NCBI GenBank assembly: GCA_024636075.1
Contig: JAGXHS010000024.1
Location: 1 to 16,654 of the forward strand
From: Propionibacteriaceae bacterium
GTDB lineage: Bacteria; Actinomycetota; Actinomycetes; Propionibacteriales; Propionibacteriaceae
Length of the DNA: 16,654 nucleotides
Reading direction: 5' to 3'
In this document: positions 1 to 8,393 of the stretch, piece by piece
Position numbering within the stretch: position 1 is the first letter of the stretch
Layout of the letters: the number at the start of each line of letters is the position of its first letter
Program-made: the position numbers and the translations under genes
Notes under the pieces: model-generated
Databases searched by the model: none
Seen by the model: only the letters and a program-made list of their open reading frames with translations
What the model was told of the DNA's origin: nothing

Positions 1-145
1 CCGCCGCGACCGCCTTGATCCCACCACGTCCAAGTTCGGTGGCCTCGATGCCCAGCACCAGCCGACGCTGCCGCTCATCCAGATGCGCACGCACCGCTGT
101 GTACCTACGTCCCGCGGACTCTGCCAACTGCGCTATCTCGGACAT
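1..145 (-). CDS. ISAzo13-family transposase, N-terminal fragment (cut by window edge)
   Basis: The ATG is the complement of 143-145 and the frame stays open for 48 codons to the left edge, so the 3' part lies outside the window. The peptide begins MSEIAQLAESAGRRY and continues with LDERQRRLVLGIEATELG followed by GRGGIKAVAA. This layout (LDER-x-RRL, then EA-x-x-LG-x-GGI-x-x-VA) is what I know from the N-terminus of ISAzo13-type DDE transposases, where it precedes a helix-turn-helix. Only the N-terminal recognition part is visible, so no catalytic residue can be checked and an intact element cannot be told from a remnant. There is no Shine-Dalgarno site; a TAGGAT hexamer lies 6 nt before the ATG. 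The gene diverges from oligopeptidase B. The family call rests on pattern memory. Confidence 0.72.
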   Translation of the reverse strand, partial: MSEIAQLAESAGRRYTAVRAHLDERQRRLVLGIEATELGRGGIKAVAA

Positions 146-151
146 AGCACA

Positions 152-157
152 ATCCTA
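152..157 (-). promoter_or_regulatory. -10 hexamer TAGGAT, leaderless transposase start
   Basis: On the minus strand TAGGAT is followed by TGTGCT and then the ATG at 145. A -10 element 6 nt before a start codon puts transcription initiation at or next to the A of ATG, so the mRNA would be leaderless. I see no purine-rich ribosome site and no convincing -35 at 17-18 bp. Confidence 0.5.
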
Positions 158-209
158 GAGCCTCCAGCACCAAATACCTACCTTATTCCTTCGCGTGTCC
201 TAAGGCCCC

Positions 210-215
210 TACAGT
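210..215 (+). promoter_or_regulatory. -10 hexamer TACAGT, leaderless oligopeptidase B start
   Basis: TACAGT fits the actinobacterial TAnnnT -10 pattern and is followed by GGTTTC and then the GTG at 222. The 6-nt gap and the lack of a Shine-Dalgarno site support a leaderless transcript and also support choosing this GTG as the start. No clear -35 is visible. Confidence 0.5.
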
Positions 216-221
216 GGTTTC

Positions 222-2384
222 GTGACCGACAGTCAAACTCTCACCCCCAGCAGCCACCGGATGCCACCGCCCGCCGTCGAGCGGCCACAATTGCGCAGAC
301 ACCACGGCGACGAGGTGAGCGATCCCTACGAGTGGTTGCGAAACAAGGACTCTTCGGAGGTGCGCAGCCATCTGGAGGCGGAGAACGCGTGGACCGCCGC
401 CCAGACCGAACACCTGGCGGAACTGCGCCAGGAGATCTTCGACGACATCCGTCACCGTACCCGCCAGACTGATCTGTCCGTCCCCGAGCTGGTGCACCAC
501 GTCGGCGGAAAAGGCTACTGGTACTACGTCCGCACAGTTGAAGGGCAGAGCTACCCGATCTACTGCCGCGCCCCCGCGAGCAGTGCCGAGCTGAGAGACA
601 TCAGCTCGCCCCCAGCCGACGAGCAGATATTGCTCGACGTCAACCTTGCAGCCCGAGACCATGACTTCTACCAGCTCGGCGTCTTCGCGATCTCCCCGGA
701 CGGCACCCGACTGGCGTATTCCGCCGACATCCACGGTGACGAGCGATACGACCTCAGCCTGATCGAGGTGGACACCGGCAGACAGCTCGACGACTCGATC
801 CGGGAGATCCCGGCCGGCGGTAGCTGGTTGGGCAATGACTACTTCTTCTACCACCGGATCGATGAGTCCTGGCGCCCGCACCAGCTGTGGCGTCACCACC
901 TCGGGACGCCGAGCGGCACCGACCAGTTGGTGCTCACCGAATCGGACGAGCGGTTCTGGTTGAATGCCGACGACTCCCGCGACTCCAGCTGGTTGGTGGT
1001 CACCTCCGGCAGCAAGATCACCAGTGAGTGCTGGCTGCTCAGCGCCAGCACCCCCGAAGCAAAGCCGCGTTCGATCGCTGGCCGGCAGCAAGGCGTCGAG
1101 TACGACGTGGAAGTGGCAGGTGAGAGGCTGCTGATCCTGCACAACGCAGCCAACCCCGATTTCGAGTTGGCGGAAGCACCACTGGACTCCTCAAGCCCTT
1201 CGGACTGGCGCACGCTGAGCAGCGCGGCCGACGGTGAGCGGTTCGAGCAAGTAGACGCCTACGCATCCCATGTGGTGCTCTCCCAGCGCCGCGGCGGGCT
1301 CAGTGAGATCCAGGTGTTTCCCCGCGACGACTCCGGCGGCCTGCTACCAGGAATGATCGTCGAATTCGGGGATTCTCTGCACGAGGTGTCGGCCCACTCC
1401 GGCGCCAACTACGACACCGACACGGTTCGGGTCACCTTCTCCTCCCTGGTGACGCCCCGCCAGGTACTCGAACTGCGCCTGGATTCCGGGAACCTCACCG
1501 TCCTGAAGCAGACCCCCGTGCTCGACCACCCTCGGCACGGCCCGTATCGAAGCAGTGACTACGTGCAACGCCGCGTGTGGGCGCAGGCCCCGGACGGCAC
1601 CCACGTACCTGTTTCCGTGGTGCACCACAAGGACGTCGCCCTGGACGGGTCAGCCCCGTGCGTGCTGTACGGCTACGGGTCGTATGAGATGTCCATTCCC
1701 CCGGTGTTCTCCATCGCACGGTTGAGCCTGTTGCAACGTGGCGTCGTGTACGCCATCGCGCACGTCCGCGGTGGCGGCGAGATGGGCCGTCGATGGTACG
1801 AGCAGGGCCGGACCAGCAGCAAGATGAACACCTTCACCGACTTCATCGCAGCAGCCGAGACGCTCGTGGCCGACGGATACACGTCTGCTGATCGACTCGC
1901 CGCCAGAGGGGCCAGCGCCGGTGGTCTGCTGATGGGAGCCGTGGCCAACCTGCGCCCCGACCTGTTCTGCGCCATCCAGGCAGGGGTCCCGTTCGTGGAC
2001 TGCCTGACCAGCATCCTCGATCCTGATCTGCCGCTGACGGTGGTCGAGTGGGACGAATGGGGTGATCCGCTGCACGATCCAGAGGCGTACCGCTACATCA
2101 AGGCATACTCCCCCTACGAGAACGTCCGGGCGCAGGCGTACCCCGCGGTGCTGGCGACGACCAGCTTCAACGACACCCGGGTGCTGTACGTGGAACCAGC
2201 CAAATGGGTCGCCCGGCTGCGTTCCTTGGCCAACAACGCCTCCGAGGGCAGGATTTTGCTCAAGACGGAAATGCAGGCTGGTCACGGTGGGCTGAGCGGA
2301 CGCTACGACGCGTGGCGCGACGAAGCCTTCGAATTGGCCTGGTTGATCGACCAGATCTGCAGTGAGAACCCTACTGAGGTATGA
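222..2384 (+). CDS. ptrB: Oligopeptidase B (protease II), S9A serine peptidase
   Basis: A 720-residue cytosolic serine peptidase of the prolyl oligopeptidase family. Oligopeptidase B cleaves short peptides after Arg or Lys. The N-terminal half (about 20-430) should be the beta-propeller that filters substrates by size; the conserved opening DPYEWL is present near residue 37. The C-terminal alpha/beta-hydrolase domain carries a full triad: Ser565 in GASAGGLLMG, Asp651 in FNDTRVLYVEPAKWVARL, and His688 in GHGGLSGR. The EPAKW and GHGG-x-SGR contexts are typical of oligopeptidase B rather than prolyl oligopeptidase. Length is normal and there is no signal peptide. The GTG start is supported by a leaderless-type -10 six nt upstream. 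It is followed by a 124-bp gap before the sigma factor gene, in which I see no strong terminator hairpin. Substrate specificity is inferred from the family. Confidence 0.93.
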   Translation: MTDSQTLTPSSHRMPPPAVERPQLRRHHGDEVSDPYEWLRNKDSSEVRSHLEAENAWTAAQTEHLAELRQEIFDDIRHRTRQTDLSVPELVHHVGGKGYWYYVRTVEGQSYPIYCRAPASSAELRDISSPPADEQILLDVNLAARDHDFYQLGVFAISPDGTRLAYSADIHGDERYDLSLIEVDTGRQLDDSIREIPAGGSWLGNDYFFYHRIDESWRPHQLWRHHLGTPSGTDQLVLTESDERFWLNADDSRDSSWLVVTSGSKITSECWLLSASTPEAKPRSIAGRQQGVEYDVEVAGERLLILHNAANPDFELAEAPLDSSSPSDWRTLSSAADGERFEQVDAYASHVVLSQRRGGLSEIQVFPRDDSGGLLPGMIVEFGDSLHEVSAHSGANYDTDTVRVTFSSLVTPRQVLELRLDSGNLTVLKQTPVLDHPRHGPYRSSDYVQRRVWAQAPDGTHVPVSVVHHKDVALDGSAPCVLYGYGSYEMSIPPVFSIARLSLLQRGVVYAIAHVRGGGEMGRRWYEQGRTSSKMNTFTDFIAAAETLVADGYTSADRLAARGASAGGLLMGAVANLRPDLFCAIQAGVPFVDCLTSILDPDLPLTVVEWDEWGDPLHDPEAYRYIKAYSPYENVRAQAYPAVLATTSFNDTRVLYVEPAKWVARLRSLANNASEGRILLKTEMQAGHGGLSGRYDAWRDEAFELAWLIDQICSENPTEV

Positions 2385-2495
2385 AACCCGGTGGCTGTTC
2401 TGCGACTTTGGTCGATGATCAGGCGCCCCACCACAGATATTTCGACTCGAACGGATCAAAACGGCTCTCTGATGCGTTGTTCCAGTGAAAGAGGC

Positions 2496-2502
2496 GAAAG
2501 GG
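2496..2502 (+). promoter_or_regulatory. Ribosome binding site of the sigma factor gene
   Basis: GAAAGGG lies 6 nt before the ATG at 2509 and fixes that start. The rest of 2385-2508 holds no promoter I can call with confidence. The RBS shows that this gene has a leader, unlike its upstream neighbour. Confidence 0.6.
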
Positions 2503-2508
2503 TAATTA

Positions 2509-3429
2509 ATGGATACCAGGACCCGTGTGCGCAACTCCGAGGGTATAGACGGCAAGGATGCTGTCGGTCTATACCTCGACGCCATCGCGCAGACAGCATT
2601 GCTGAATGCTGCTGAGGAGGTGGAACTCGCACGCAAGATCGAGATCGGCCTGCTGGCAGATGCCATTTTGGACGACCGGGAAGAGGTCAGCGTCGAGGCC
2701 ACTGAGGACGAGCTGCGCCTGATCGCCGAGGAAGGCTCCGCTGCCATGACTCGTTTCGTGCAGGCGAACCTTCGCTTGGTGGTGTCGGTGGCCCGCAAGT
2801 ACGGACGCTCTCAGATGCCGCTGCTCGATCTGATGCAGGAGGGCAACACCGGGCTGATCCGCGCAGTGGAGAAGTTCGACTACGCCAAAGGTTTCAAGTT
2901 CTCCACCTATGCCACCTGGTGGGTGCGTCAGGCGATCAGCCGGGGCATTGCCCAGCAGGCACGCATCGTGCGTCTACCCGTCCACGTGGCGGAGCAGATC
3001 AACCAGGTGTCAGCGGTACGTCGCACTCTGGAGCGCCGCTTCGGCCGCGATCCGGACGTGGAGGAGATTGCCGCCGAACTCGACCTGCAGCCCGAACGCG
3101 TCGTCGACCTGATCCGCTACTCCCGCGAGCACGTCAGCCTGGATGCCCCGGTGGAGGAAAACGGCGATACGGCTCTGGGCGACCTGATCGCCCGGGAGAC
3201 CTCCCCCGGTCCGGACGAGATGGTCCTGGATGCCGAGGACCGGGAACGCCTCGAGGGGTTGTTGTCCAGCTTGGACGCGAGATCTGCCGACGTGGTGCGG
3301 CGTCGCTACGGCCTGCTGGATGGCCGTCAGGCGAAACTTGCCGACATCGGTGCCGTCTGGGGCATCACCGCTGAGCGGGTTCGCCAGATCGAGCGCCATG
3401 CGCTCGCTCAACTGCGCATCGCTGCCTGA
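2509..3429 (+). CDS. sigB: SigB-like group 2 RNA polymerase sigma-70 factor
   Basis: A 306-residue sigma factor that directs RNA polymerase to promoters. Visible parts: region 1.2 at about 17-45 (GLYLDAI, then EEVELARKIE), region 2 at about 78-150 with DLMQEGNTGLIRAVEKFD and the -10-binding FKFSTYATWWVRQAI, region 3 at about 158-235, and region 4 at about 248-300 with the helix-turn-helix LADIGAVWGITAERVRQIE at 277-295. There is no long region 1.1, which fits an alternative group 2 factor and not the housekeeping SigA. Two departures stand out. In region 4.2 the usual TRERIRQIE reads TAERVRQIE, so the position equal to Arg584 of E. coli sigma-70 is Ala289. The protein also ends about 10 residues after that helix, without the usual C-terminal LRHPSRS-type tail. 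SigB-type factors usually serve stress or stationary phase. The name follows general resemblance, not a one-to-one orthology test. Confidence 0.85.
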   Translation: MDTRTRVRNSEGIDGKDAVGLYLDAIAQTALLNAAEEVELARKIEIGLLADAILDDREEVSVEATEDELRLIAEEGSAAMTRFVQANLRLVVSVARKYGRSQMPLLDLMQEGNTGLIRAVEKFDYAKGFKFSTYATWWVRQAISRGIAQQARIVRLPVHVAEQINQVSAVRRTLERRFGRDPDVEEIAAELDLQPERVVDLIRYSREHVSLDAPVEENGDTALGDLIARETSPGPDEMVLDAEDRERLEGLLSSLDARSADVVRRRYGLLDGRQAKLADIGAVWGITAERVRQIERHALAQLRIAA

Positions 3430-4311
3430 TCAGCTGGGGGGCTTCTTCGCCGAGTTCCCCAGCACGCGGATCAAGCCCTCTTGATTGCAGGAAGCGACGA
3501 TGCTGCCGGACTGGAACAGTCGTCCGGCGCTGAACCCCAGCCCCTCGGACGCCGAGGGCGAGATCTGGTCGTACAGCAACCACTCGTCGGCGCGAAACCT
3601 TCTGTGGAACCACATCGAATGATCGATCGAGGCCGACTGAATCTGTGGCGACAGAAACACCACCTCGTGCGGCACGGTGGCGACGCTGAGCAGTGTCATG
3701 TCTGACATGTAGGCCAACACCGCTTGGTGCAGTCGCGGGTCGTCAGGTAGTCGATCCGTGGTACGCACCCATACCCGCATGTGCGCGCTGTGGCCAAGGC
3801 CCGCATCCAAGCGTGATTTGTCGGACGGGCCAGCCAGCCGCACGTCGAGCGCGTCCCATTCGCGCCACAACTCTGACGTCTTGCCGAAGCGCCGCTGCAT
3901 CACCTCCACCAAGCGTGGGCAGTCCTCGGCCGGAGCGGCATCGCTGGGCACCGGGTCACTGTGTTCCAGGCCTTGCTCCAGCACGTGGAAAGACGATGAC
4001 AGGTGGAAGATGGTCCTGCCGTACTGGCGGGCCCGCACCCGGCGCGAGGAGAAGCTTCCGCCGTCACGGGTGTCCTCCACGTCGTAGATGATCGGGGCAT
4101 CAGTCCTGCCGGCGCGCAGGAAGTAGGCGCTCAGTGAGTGCAGCACCCTGTCGTCGGGAACGGTGCGGTAAGCGCCCATCAGGCTCTGCGCCAACACCTG
4201 CCCGCCGAAGGTGCGCTGCAGCTTCGTCTCCGGTTGCCGACCACGGAACAGACCCACTTCGATCTCTTCCAGGTCCAGCAAGCTGACCAGCTCAGCTGTT
4301 GTTTTAGGCAC
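3430..4311 (-). CDS. tesB: Acyl-CoA thioesterase II (TesB)
   Basis: A double-hotdog thioesterase that hydrolyses medium- and long-chain acyl-CoA to fatty acid and CoA in the cytosol. Evidence is the N-terminal LDLEEIEVGLFRG, FGGQVLAQSL, LHSLSAYFLRAG, and the C-terminal hotdog with YMSDMTLL, SIDHSMWFH and NQEGLIRV. I chose the GTG at 4311, giving 293 residues. With it the catalytic residues fall at Asp204, Ser228 and Gln277, against Asp204, Thr228 and Gln278 in E. coli TesB, and the N-terminus lines up. An in-frame TTG at 4329 would add six residues. Neither start has a good Shine-Dalgarno site. Thr228 is replaced by Ser, a conservative change. It lies 52 bp downstream of hrpA and may be read with it. 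Its stop abuts that of the convergent sigma factor gene. Confidence 0.92.
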   Translation of the reverse strand: MPKTTAELVSLLDLEEIEVGLFRGRQPETKLQRTFGGQVLAQSLMGAYRTVPDDRVLHSLSAYFLRAGRTDAPIIYDVEDTRDGGSFSSRRVRARQYGRTIFHLSSSFHVLEQGLEHSDPVPSDAAPAEDCPRLVEVMQRRFGKTSELWREWDALDVRLAGPSDKSRLDAGLGHSAHMRVWVRTTDRLPDDPRLHQAVLAYMSDMTLLSVATVPHEVVFLSPQIQSASIDHSMWFHRRFRADEWLLYDQISPSASEGLGFSAGRLFQSGSIVASCNQEGLIRVLGNSAKKPPS

Positions 4312-4363
4312 CAAGCCATGCTTGCACAACCGTCGACGAATCAGTCACATTCGCGGTTCGCCG

Positions 4364-7300
4364 TCAGCCCCGGGCGGCCCGGATCGCTGAGCGAATCCGC
4401 TTCGCCGAAACGCTCACCGAAGTGCGCAACTGTTGAGCGAAGATTTGCACCCGCAGTTCCTCGATCAGGAACCCGATCTGTTCGACGGCGGGGACCAACG
4501 GACCCTCGGGCTGCTCGTCCACCAGTTCCGCGTACTCCACCTCCAATGCGTCGACCAGCTCTGACTGTTGAGCGTCGCGAGCAGGATTGGCTGCGGCCGC
4601 GTCCAGGCGGAGGCGCATCGCCTTGAGGTAGCGCGGCAGATGGTGCAGCCACGGATCATCGGTGGCGCTGAGGAAGTTCACGAAAACCAGATTCGCCAAC
4701 TGTGCTCCGAGATCCTCGGCGACTGGAGTTCCGGACCGCCTGGACAGCGACAGCGACACCTCGGATGTCAGTCGACACACCTCGGCGGCGGTGCCGACCA
4801 CCTGCCGCATGGTGTCAGCCTGGTTCTGCCGTACCTGCACCGACAACCGGGCGAAGGCATCAACGTTCCGCACCCGTTGGGCCCCGCCGGCGCCCTGAAC
4901 CAATCGATCCACCGCCTTCAAGCGGGCATCGGCAAGCAGATTCGGCACCGCGGGATAGGGGCTGTTGCCGAGCGCGAGCTTGTCGACATTGCTCAAGTGG
5001 GCCACCACCCACTTCGTCGGATCGGGGGTGTTCAGCAGCAACAGTCGGTTCAACCCGGCCCGGTGGCTCATCTCGGCCCGTGGTTCTGAATCGAGCACGA
5101 CCACCGCGACACTGTCTCCGTCGTCGCGGAGCGCCGGATAACCGATCACCAGGTGAGCGCGATCCTTGATCGTGGTCGCGGTGTCGATGGCACCGAAGCT
5201 CCACGTGGTGGCACCCGTGACCGCTGCACGTTTGGCGGCACGGGTGAGGGTGGCGCTCAACCGGTCGGCGAGTTCCTCGCGGACCGCCGAGAAACTCTCG
5301 CTGTGCCGCGGTGGCGCTCCATTCTGGGTGATGGTGAACGCCACCCGCAGGTGCTGTGGCACGGCGTCAGGGCGCCATCCGTCGTCGGGGACCTGCACGC
5401 CGGTCAGCTGCCGCAGCGCGCGCCCAAGCTCCTGGTGCAGGTAGCGACGATGGTCGCCCTGGTGCTCCTCCAGCCACCGCAGGGCGGTGCGGGCGTGGTC
5501 GGGGGCCGGAACGAAGTTCGTGCGCAGTTGTTTCGGCAGTGAGCGGATGAGTTCGGTGGCCAGCTCGTGCCGCAGCCCCGGCACCTGCCAGCTGAAGGGT
5601 TCGGCGGTCAGCTGGTTGAGCTGCTCCAACCCGATGGTGACCGTCACCCCATCGTGGCCGGCACCCGGCTCAAAAACGTAGGCGACCGGAAGCTCCACAT
5701 CGTCGATGCGCCAGGTGTCGGGGAAATCGGAGCCGTCGACGGCACTGCTGGTGTCGACGACCAGGTCGTCCAAGCTCAGATCCAGCAACGTGGGATCGTC
5801 CTGGTGGCGCCACCAGGCGTCGAAGTGGCGGACCGAGACCACCTCTTGCGGAATCCGTGCGTCATAGAAGCCGAACAACGTCTCGTCGTCCACCATGATG
5901 TCGCGTCGGCGAGCCCGCTCCTCCAGCTGCTCTGCGGCGCTGCGCACCTCGGCGTTTCGGTGGAAGAAGTCGTGCCGGGTGGCCCATGCGCCCTCGACCA
6001 GGGCTGACCTGATGAAGATCTCACGGGCCTGCCGGGGGTCGATCCGGGCGTAGTTGACCATCCTGTCGGCCACGATCGGCACGCCGTACAGACTGACCTT
6101 CTCGCGGGCGAGAACGGCGCCGGACGCTGATGACCAGTGCGGCTCGGAGTGCTGGAATTTCAGCAGGTGCCCACCCACCTGCTCCACCCATGAGGCGTCA
6201 ATGCCGGCCACCGTCCGCGCCCACAGCCGGGTGGTCTCCACCAGTTCGAACGCCATCACCAGCGGCGGCTGTGACTTGACCAGGCTGGAACCCGGATTGA
6301 TGGCGAATCTCGCACCACGCGCACCCAGGTACTCGCGCGGACCGGGCCGCTTCCTGCGGCGGCCAAGCTGCTTGGTGGTGGGTTCAGTGACGTCCGCCAA
6401 TCCCACGTGGCTCAGCAGACCGGACAGCACCGAGGTGAGGATCTCCTCGCTCGGTGCCGGTTGGCTGTTGCCCGGCAGCTGCAGCTCGCGTGAGATCTCG
6501 CGGAGCTGCGTATTCAGGTCTTCCCACTCGCGCACCCTGAGGAAGTTGATGTACTCGTCACGGCACATCCGTCGGAAGGCGTTTCCGGAGAGCTGCTTGC
6601 GTTGTTGGCTTAGGTATCGCCACAGCCGGTGCACCGCGAGCACGTCGCCGCCCTCCGGCTGCTCGGCCTTCTCTGGGCGGGTGTTGGTGTGTGGGGTGTG
6701 CCGCGCCACAGTCGTGGTGTCGGTTGGCTTCGGGCTCGGGGCACTGAAGATCGCCTCGCTGTGGAAACGGCGATGCAGGGTGTCTGCCTTCTCCCGATGC
6801 TCCGCCGGCCGTTCCCGCACGTCGGGGATCGCCAGTCCAGCCACGATCACCTGCACCTCGGCGAGGCAGTCGCGGCGAGCGGCCTCCACCAGCATCCTGC
6901 CAAGGCGCGGGTCGAGCGGAATCCGCGCGAGCTGCTGCCCTGTTCGGGTCAACTTCGGGTGCTGTCGTGTTCCTGATCGGATCGCTCCCAATTCCTCCAG
7001 CAGCCGCAGCCCGTCGGTGATCTGGGTGCCGTCGGGGGGTTCGACGAAGGGAAACTTCTGGATGTCACCCAGGCCGGCTTGGGTCATCTGCAGAATCACC
7101 GAGGCCAGGTTGGTGCGCAGGATCTCTGGCTCGGTGAACTCGGGGCGGGTGAGGAAGTCGTCCTCGTCGTACAGCCGGATGCAGATCCCCGGTCCGAGCC
7201 GTCCACAGCGCCCTGCGCGCTGGTTCGCACTGGCCTGCGAGATGGCCTCGATCGGCAGCCGTTGCACCTTGGTACGCGCCGAGTACCGGGAGATCCGCGC

Positions 7301-8236
7301 GGTTCCCGGGTCCACCACATAGCGGATTCCCGGCACCGTGAGGGAGGTTTCAGCGATGTTGGTGGCCAGCACCACCCGGCGGCCGGTGTGCGAGCTGAAC
7401 ACCTGGTGTTGCTCCGCCGCGGACAGCCGTGCGTACAGCGGCAGCGCGTGCGTGTCGGGAAGCTCGGCTGCTGTCAGGGCGTCGGCCGCGTCCCGGATCT
7501 CTCGCTCACCGGAAAGGAAAACCAGGACGTCGCCGGGACCTTCGGCGGCGAGTTCACGGACCGCTCGGACGATCCCATCGGTCTGGTCGATCGCATCGTC
7601 GACATCCTGCTCGGGGCCGGCGAGGGGGCGATAGCGCATCTCCACCGGGTGGCTGCGCCCCGACACCTCGATGATCGGGGCGCGCTGGAAGTGCTCACTG
7701 AACCGGGCGGTGTCGATGGTTGCCGAGGTGACGATCACCTTCAGTTCGGGACGCTTGGGCAGCAGCTGCTTCAGGTAGCCGAGCAGGAAGTCAATGTTCA
7801 GGCTGCGTTCGTGGGCCTCGTCGATGATGATCGTGTCGTAGCGCCGCAGGTCCTTGTCACGCCCCAACTCCGCCAGCAGCACCCCATCGGTCATCACCTT
7901 GATCGCTGTGTCACGGCCCACTTTCCGGGTGAACCTGACCTGGTAGCCGACGAACTCACCGAGCATCACCTGCAGCTCGTCGGCGAGTCGTTCGGCGACG
8001 CTGCGGGCAGCGATCCGTCGGGGCTGGGTGTGGGCGATCCGCTTCCGACCCAGCCGCAAGCAGATCTTGGGCAACTGCGTGGTTTTCCCCGAACCTGTTT
8101 CGCCGGCGACGATCACCACCTGGTTGGCGGCCACCAACTCGGCGATCTCGTCGGCGTGCTCGGCGATCGGCAGCGTCGTGTCGAAGGTGATGACTGGCAC
8201 GCTCGCGGGCGCGTTCGCAGAATTGGACGAGGACAT
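4364..8236 (-). CDS. hrpA: ATP-dependent RNA helicase HrpA (DEAH box)
   Basis: A 1290-residue DEAH-box helicase, close to the 1300 of E. coli HrpA. Motifs in order: Walker A GETGSGKTT (45-53), PRRIAARSVA (72-81), DEAH (139-142), SAT (171-173), ATNIAETSLTVPGI (291-304) and QRAGRCGR (339-346). These are followed by the winged-helix/ratchet part, the AFRRMCRDEYINFLRVREW block near 553-571, and a long C-terminal region of the HrpA type. HrpA couples ATP hydrolysis to RNA unwinding; in E. coli it has been linked to mRNA processing and to rescue of colliding ribosomes. A Pro/Thr-rich stretch at about 498-531 looks like a flexible linker not usual in HrpA. The start is the ATG at 8236, preceded two bases upstream by GGGGAGG. 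A TAGCAT hexamer lies 9 nt before the ATG. Very long opposite-strand frames over this gene are shadows. Confidence 0.96.
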   Translation of the reverse strand: MSSSNSANAPASVPVITFDTTLPIAEHADEIAELVAANQVVIVAGETGSGKTTQLPKICLRLGRKRIAHTQPRRIAARSVAERLADELQVMLGEFVGYQVRFTRKVGRDTAIKVMTDGVLLAELGRDKDLRRYDTIIIDEAHERSLNIDFLLGYLKQLLPKRPELKVIVTSATIDTARFSEHFQRAPIIEVSGRSHPVEMRYRPLAGPEQDVDDAIDQTDGIVRAVRELAAEGPGDVLVFLSGEREIRDAADALTAAELPDTHALPLYARLSAAEQHQVFSSHTGRRVVLATNIAETSLTVPGIRYVVDPGTARISRYSARTKVQRLPIEAISQASANQRAGRCGRLGPGICIRLYDEDDFLTRPEFTEPEILRTNLASVILQMTQAGLGDIQKFPFVEPPDGTQITDGLRLLEELGAIRSGTRQHPKLTRTGQQLARIPLDPRLGRMLVEAARRDCLAEVQVIVAGLAIPDVRERPAEHREKADTLHRRFHSEAIFSAPSPKPTDTTTVARHTPHTNTRPEKAEQPEGGDVLAVHRLWRYLSQQRKQLSGNAFRRMCRDEYINFLRVREWEDLNTQLREISRELQLPGNSQPAPSEEILTSVLSGLLSHVGLADVTEPTTKQLGRRRKRPGPREYLGARGARFAINPGSSLVKSQPPLVMAFELVETTRLWARTVAGIDASWVEQVGGHLLKFQHSEPHWSSASGAVLAREKVSLYGVPIVADRMVNYARIDPRQAREIFIRSALVEGAWATRHDFFHRNAEVRSAAEQLEERARRRDIMVDDETLFGFYDARIPQEVVSVRHFDAWWRHQDDPTLLDLSLDDLVVDTSSAVDGSDFPDTWRIDDVELPVAYVFEPGAGHDGVTVTIGLEQLNQLTAEPFSWQVPGLRHELATELIRSLPKQLRTNFVPAPDHARTALRWLEEHQGDHRRYLHQELGRALRQLTGVQVPDDGWRPDAVPQHLRVAFTITQNGAPPRHSESFSAVREELADRLSATLTRAAKRAAVTGATTWSFGAIDTATTIKDRAHLVIGYPALRDDGDSVAVVVLDSEPRAEMSHRAGLNRLLLLNTPDPTKWVVAHLSNVDKLALGNSPYPAVPNLLADARLKAVDRLVQGAGGAQRVRNVDAFARLSVQVRQNQADTMRQVVGTAAEVCRLTSEVSLSLSRRSGTPVAEDLGAQLANLVFVNFLSATDDPWLHHLPRYLKAMRLRLDAAAANPARDAQQSELVDALEVEYAELVDEQPEGPLVPAVEQIGFLIEELRVQIFAQQLRTSVSVSAKRIRSAIRAARG

Positions 8237-8295
8237 GACCTCCCCATGCTAGAGCCCGACGCGAAATCCACGGCGTCCACGGACTCGAACCACCT

Positions 8296-8315
8296 CGATC
8301 ACCGGCTGGTGATCG
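8296..8315 (-). other. Perfect stem-loop between usp and hrpA, possible terminator
   Basis: Arms CGATCACC (8296-8303) and GGTGATCG (8308-8315) pair over 8 bp with the 4-nt loop GGCT. It lies in the 157-bp gap downstream of the universal stress protein gene and upstream of hrpA. There is no T-tract on either strand, so it could be a U-tract-less terminator, an mRNA-stabilising hairpin or an operator. Confidence 0.4.
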
Positions 8316-8393
8316 CCTCCGGCACGTCGAGCGCTCGGACCTCTGCATCGCCACTGCCGTTGGGCTTCGCCGGGCCCACCGCTGGCGCGGCGG

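Noticed and set aside
1650..2798. 382-codon minus-strand frame over oligopeptidase B and the sigma factor start
   Set aside because: It spans two well-supported genes and their spacer on the other strand and shows no protein family pattern.
8277..8315. tRNA-like T-arm (GGTTCGAGTCC on the minus strand)
   Set aside because: The T-stem pairs poorly, no acceptor strand or anticodon arm is found at the right distance, and no CCA follows. It is a chance match.
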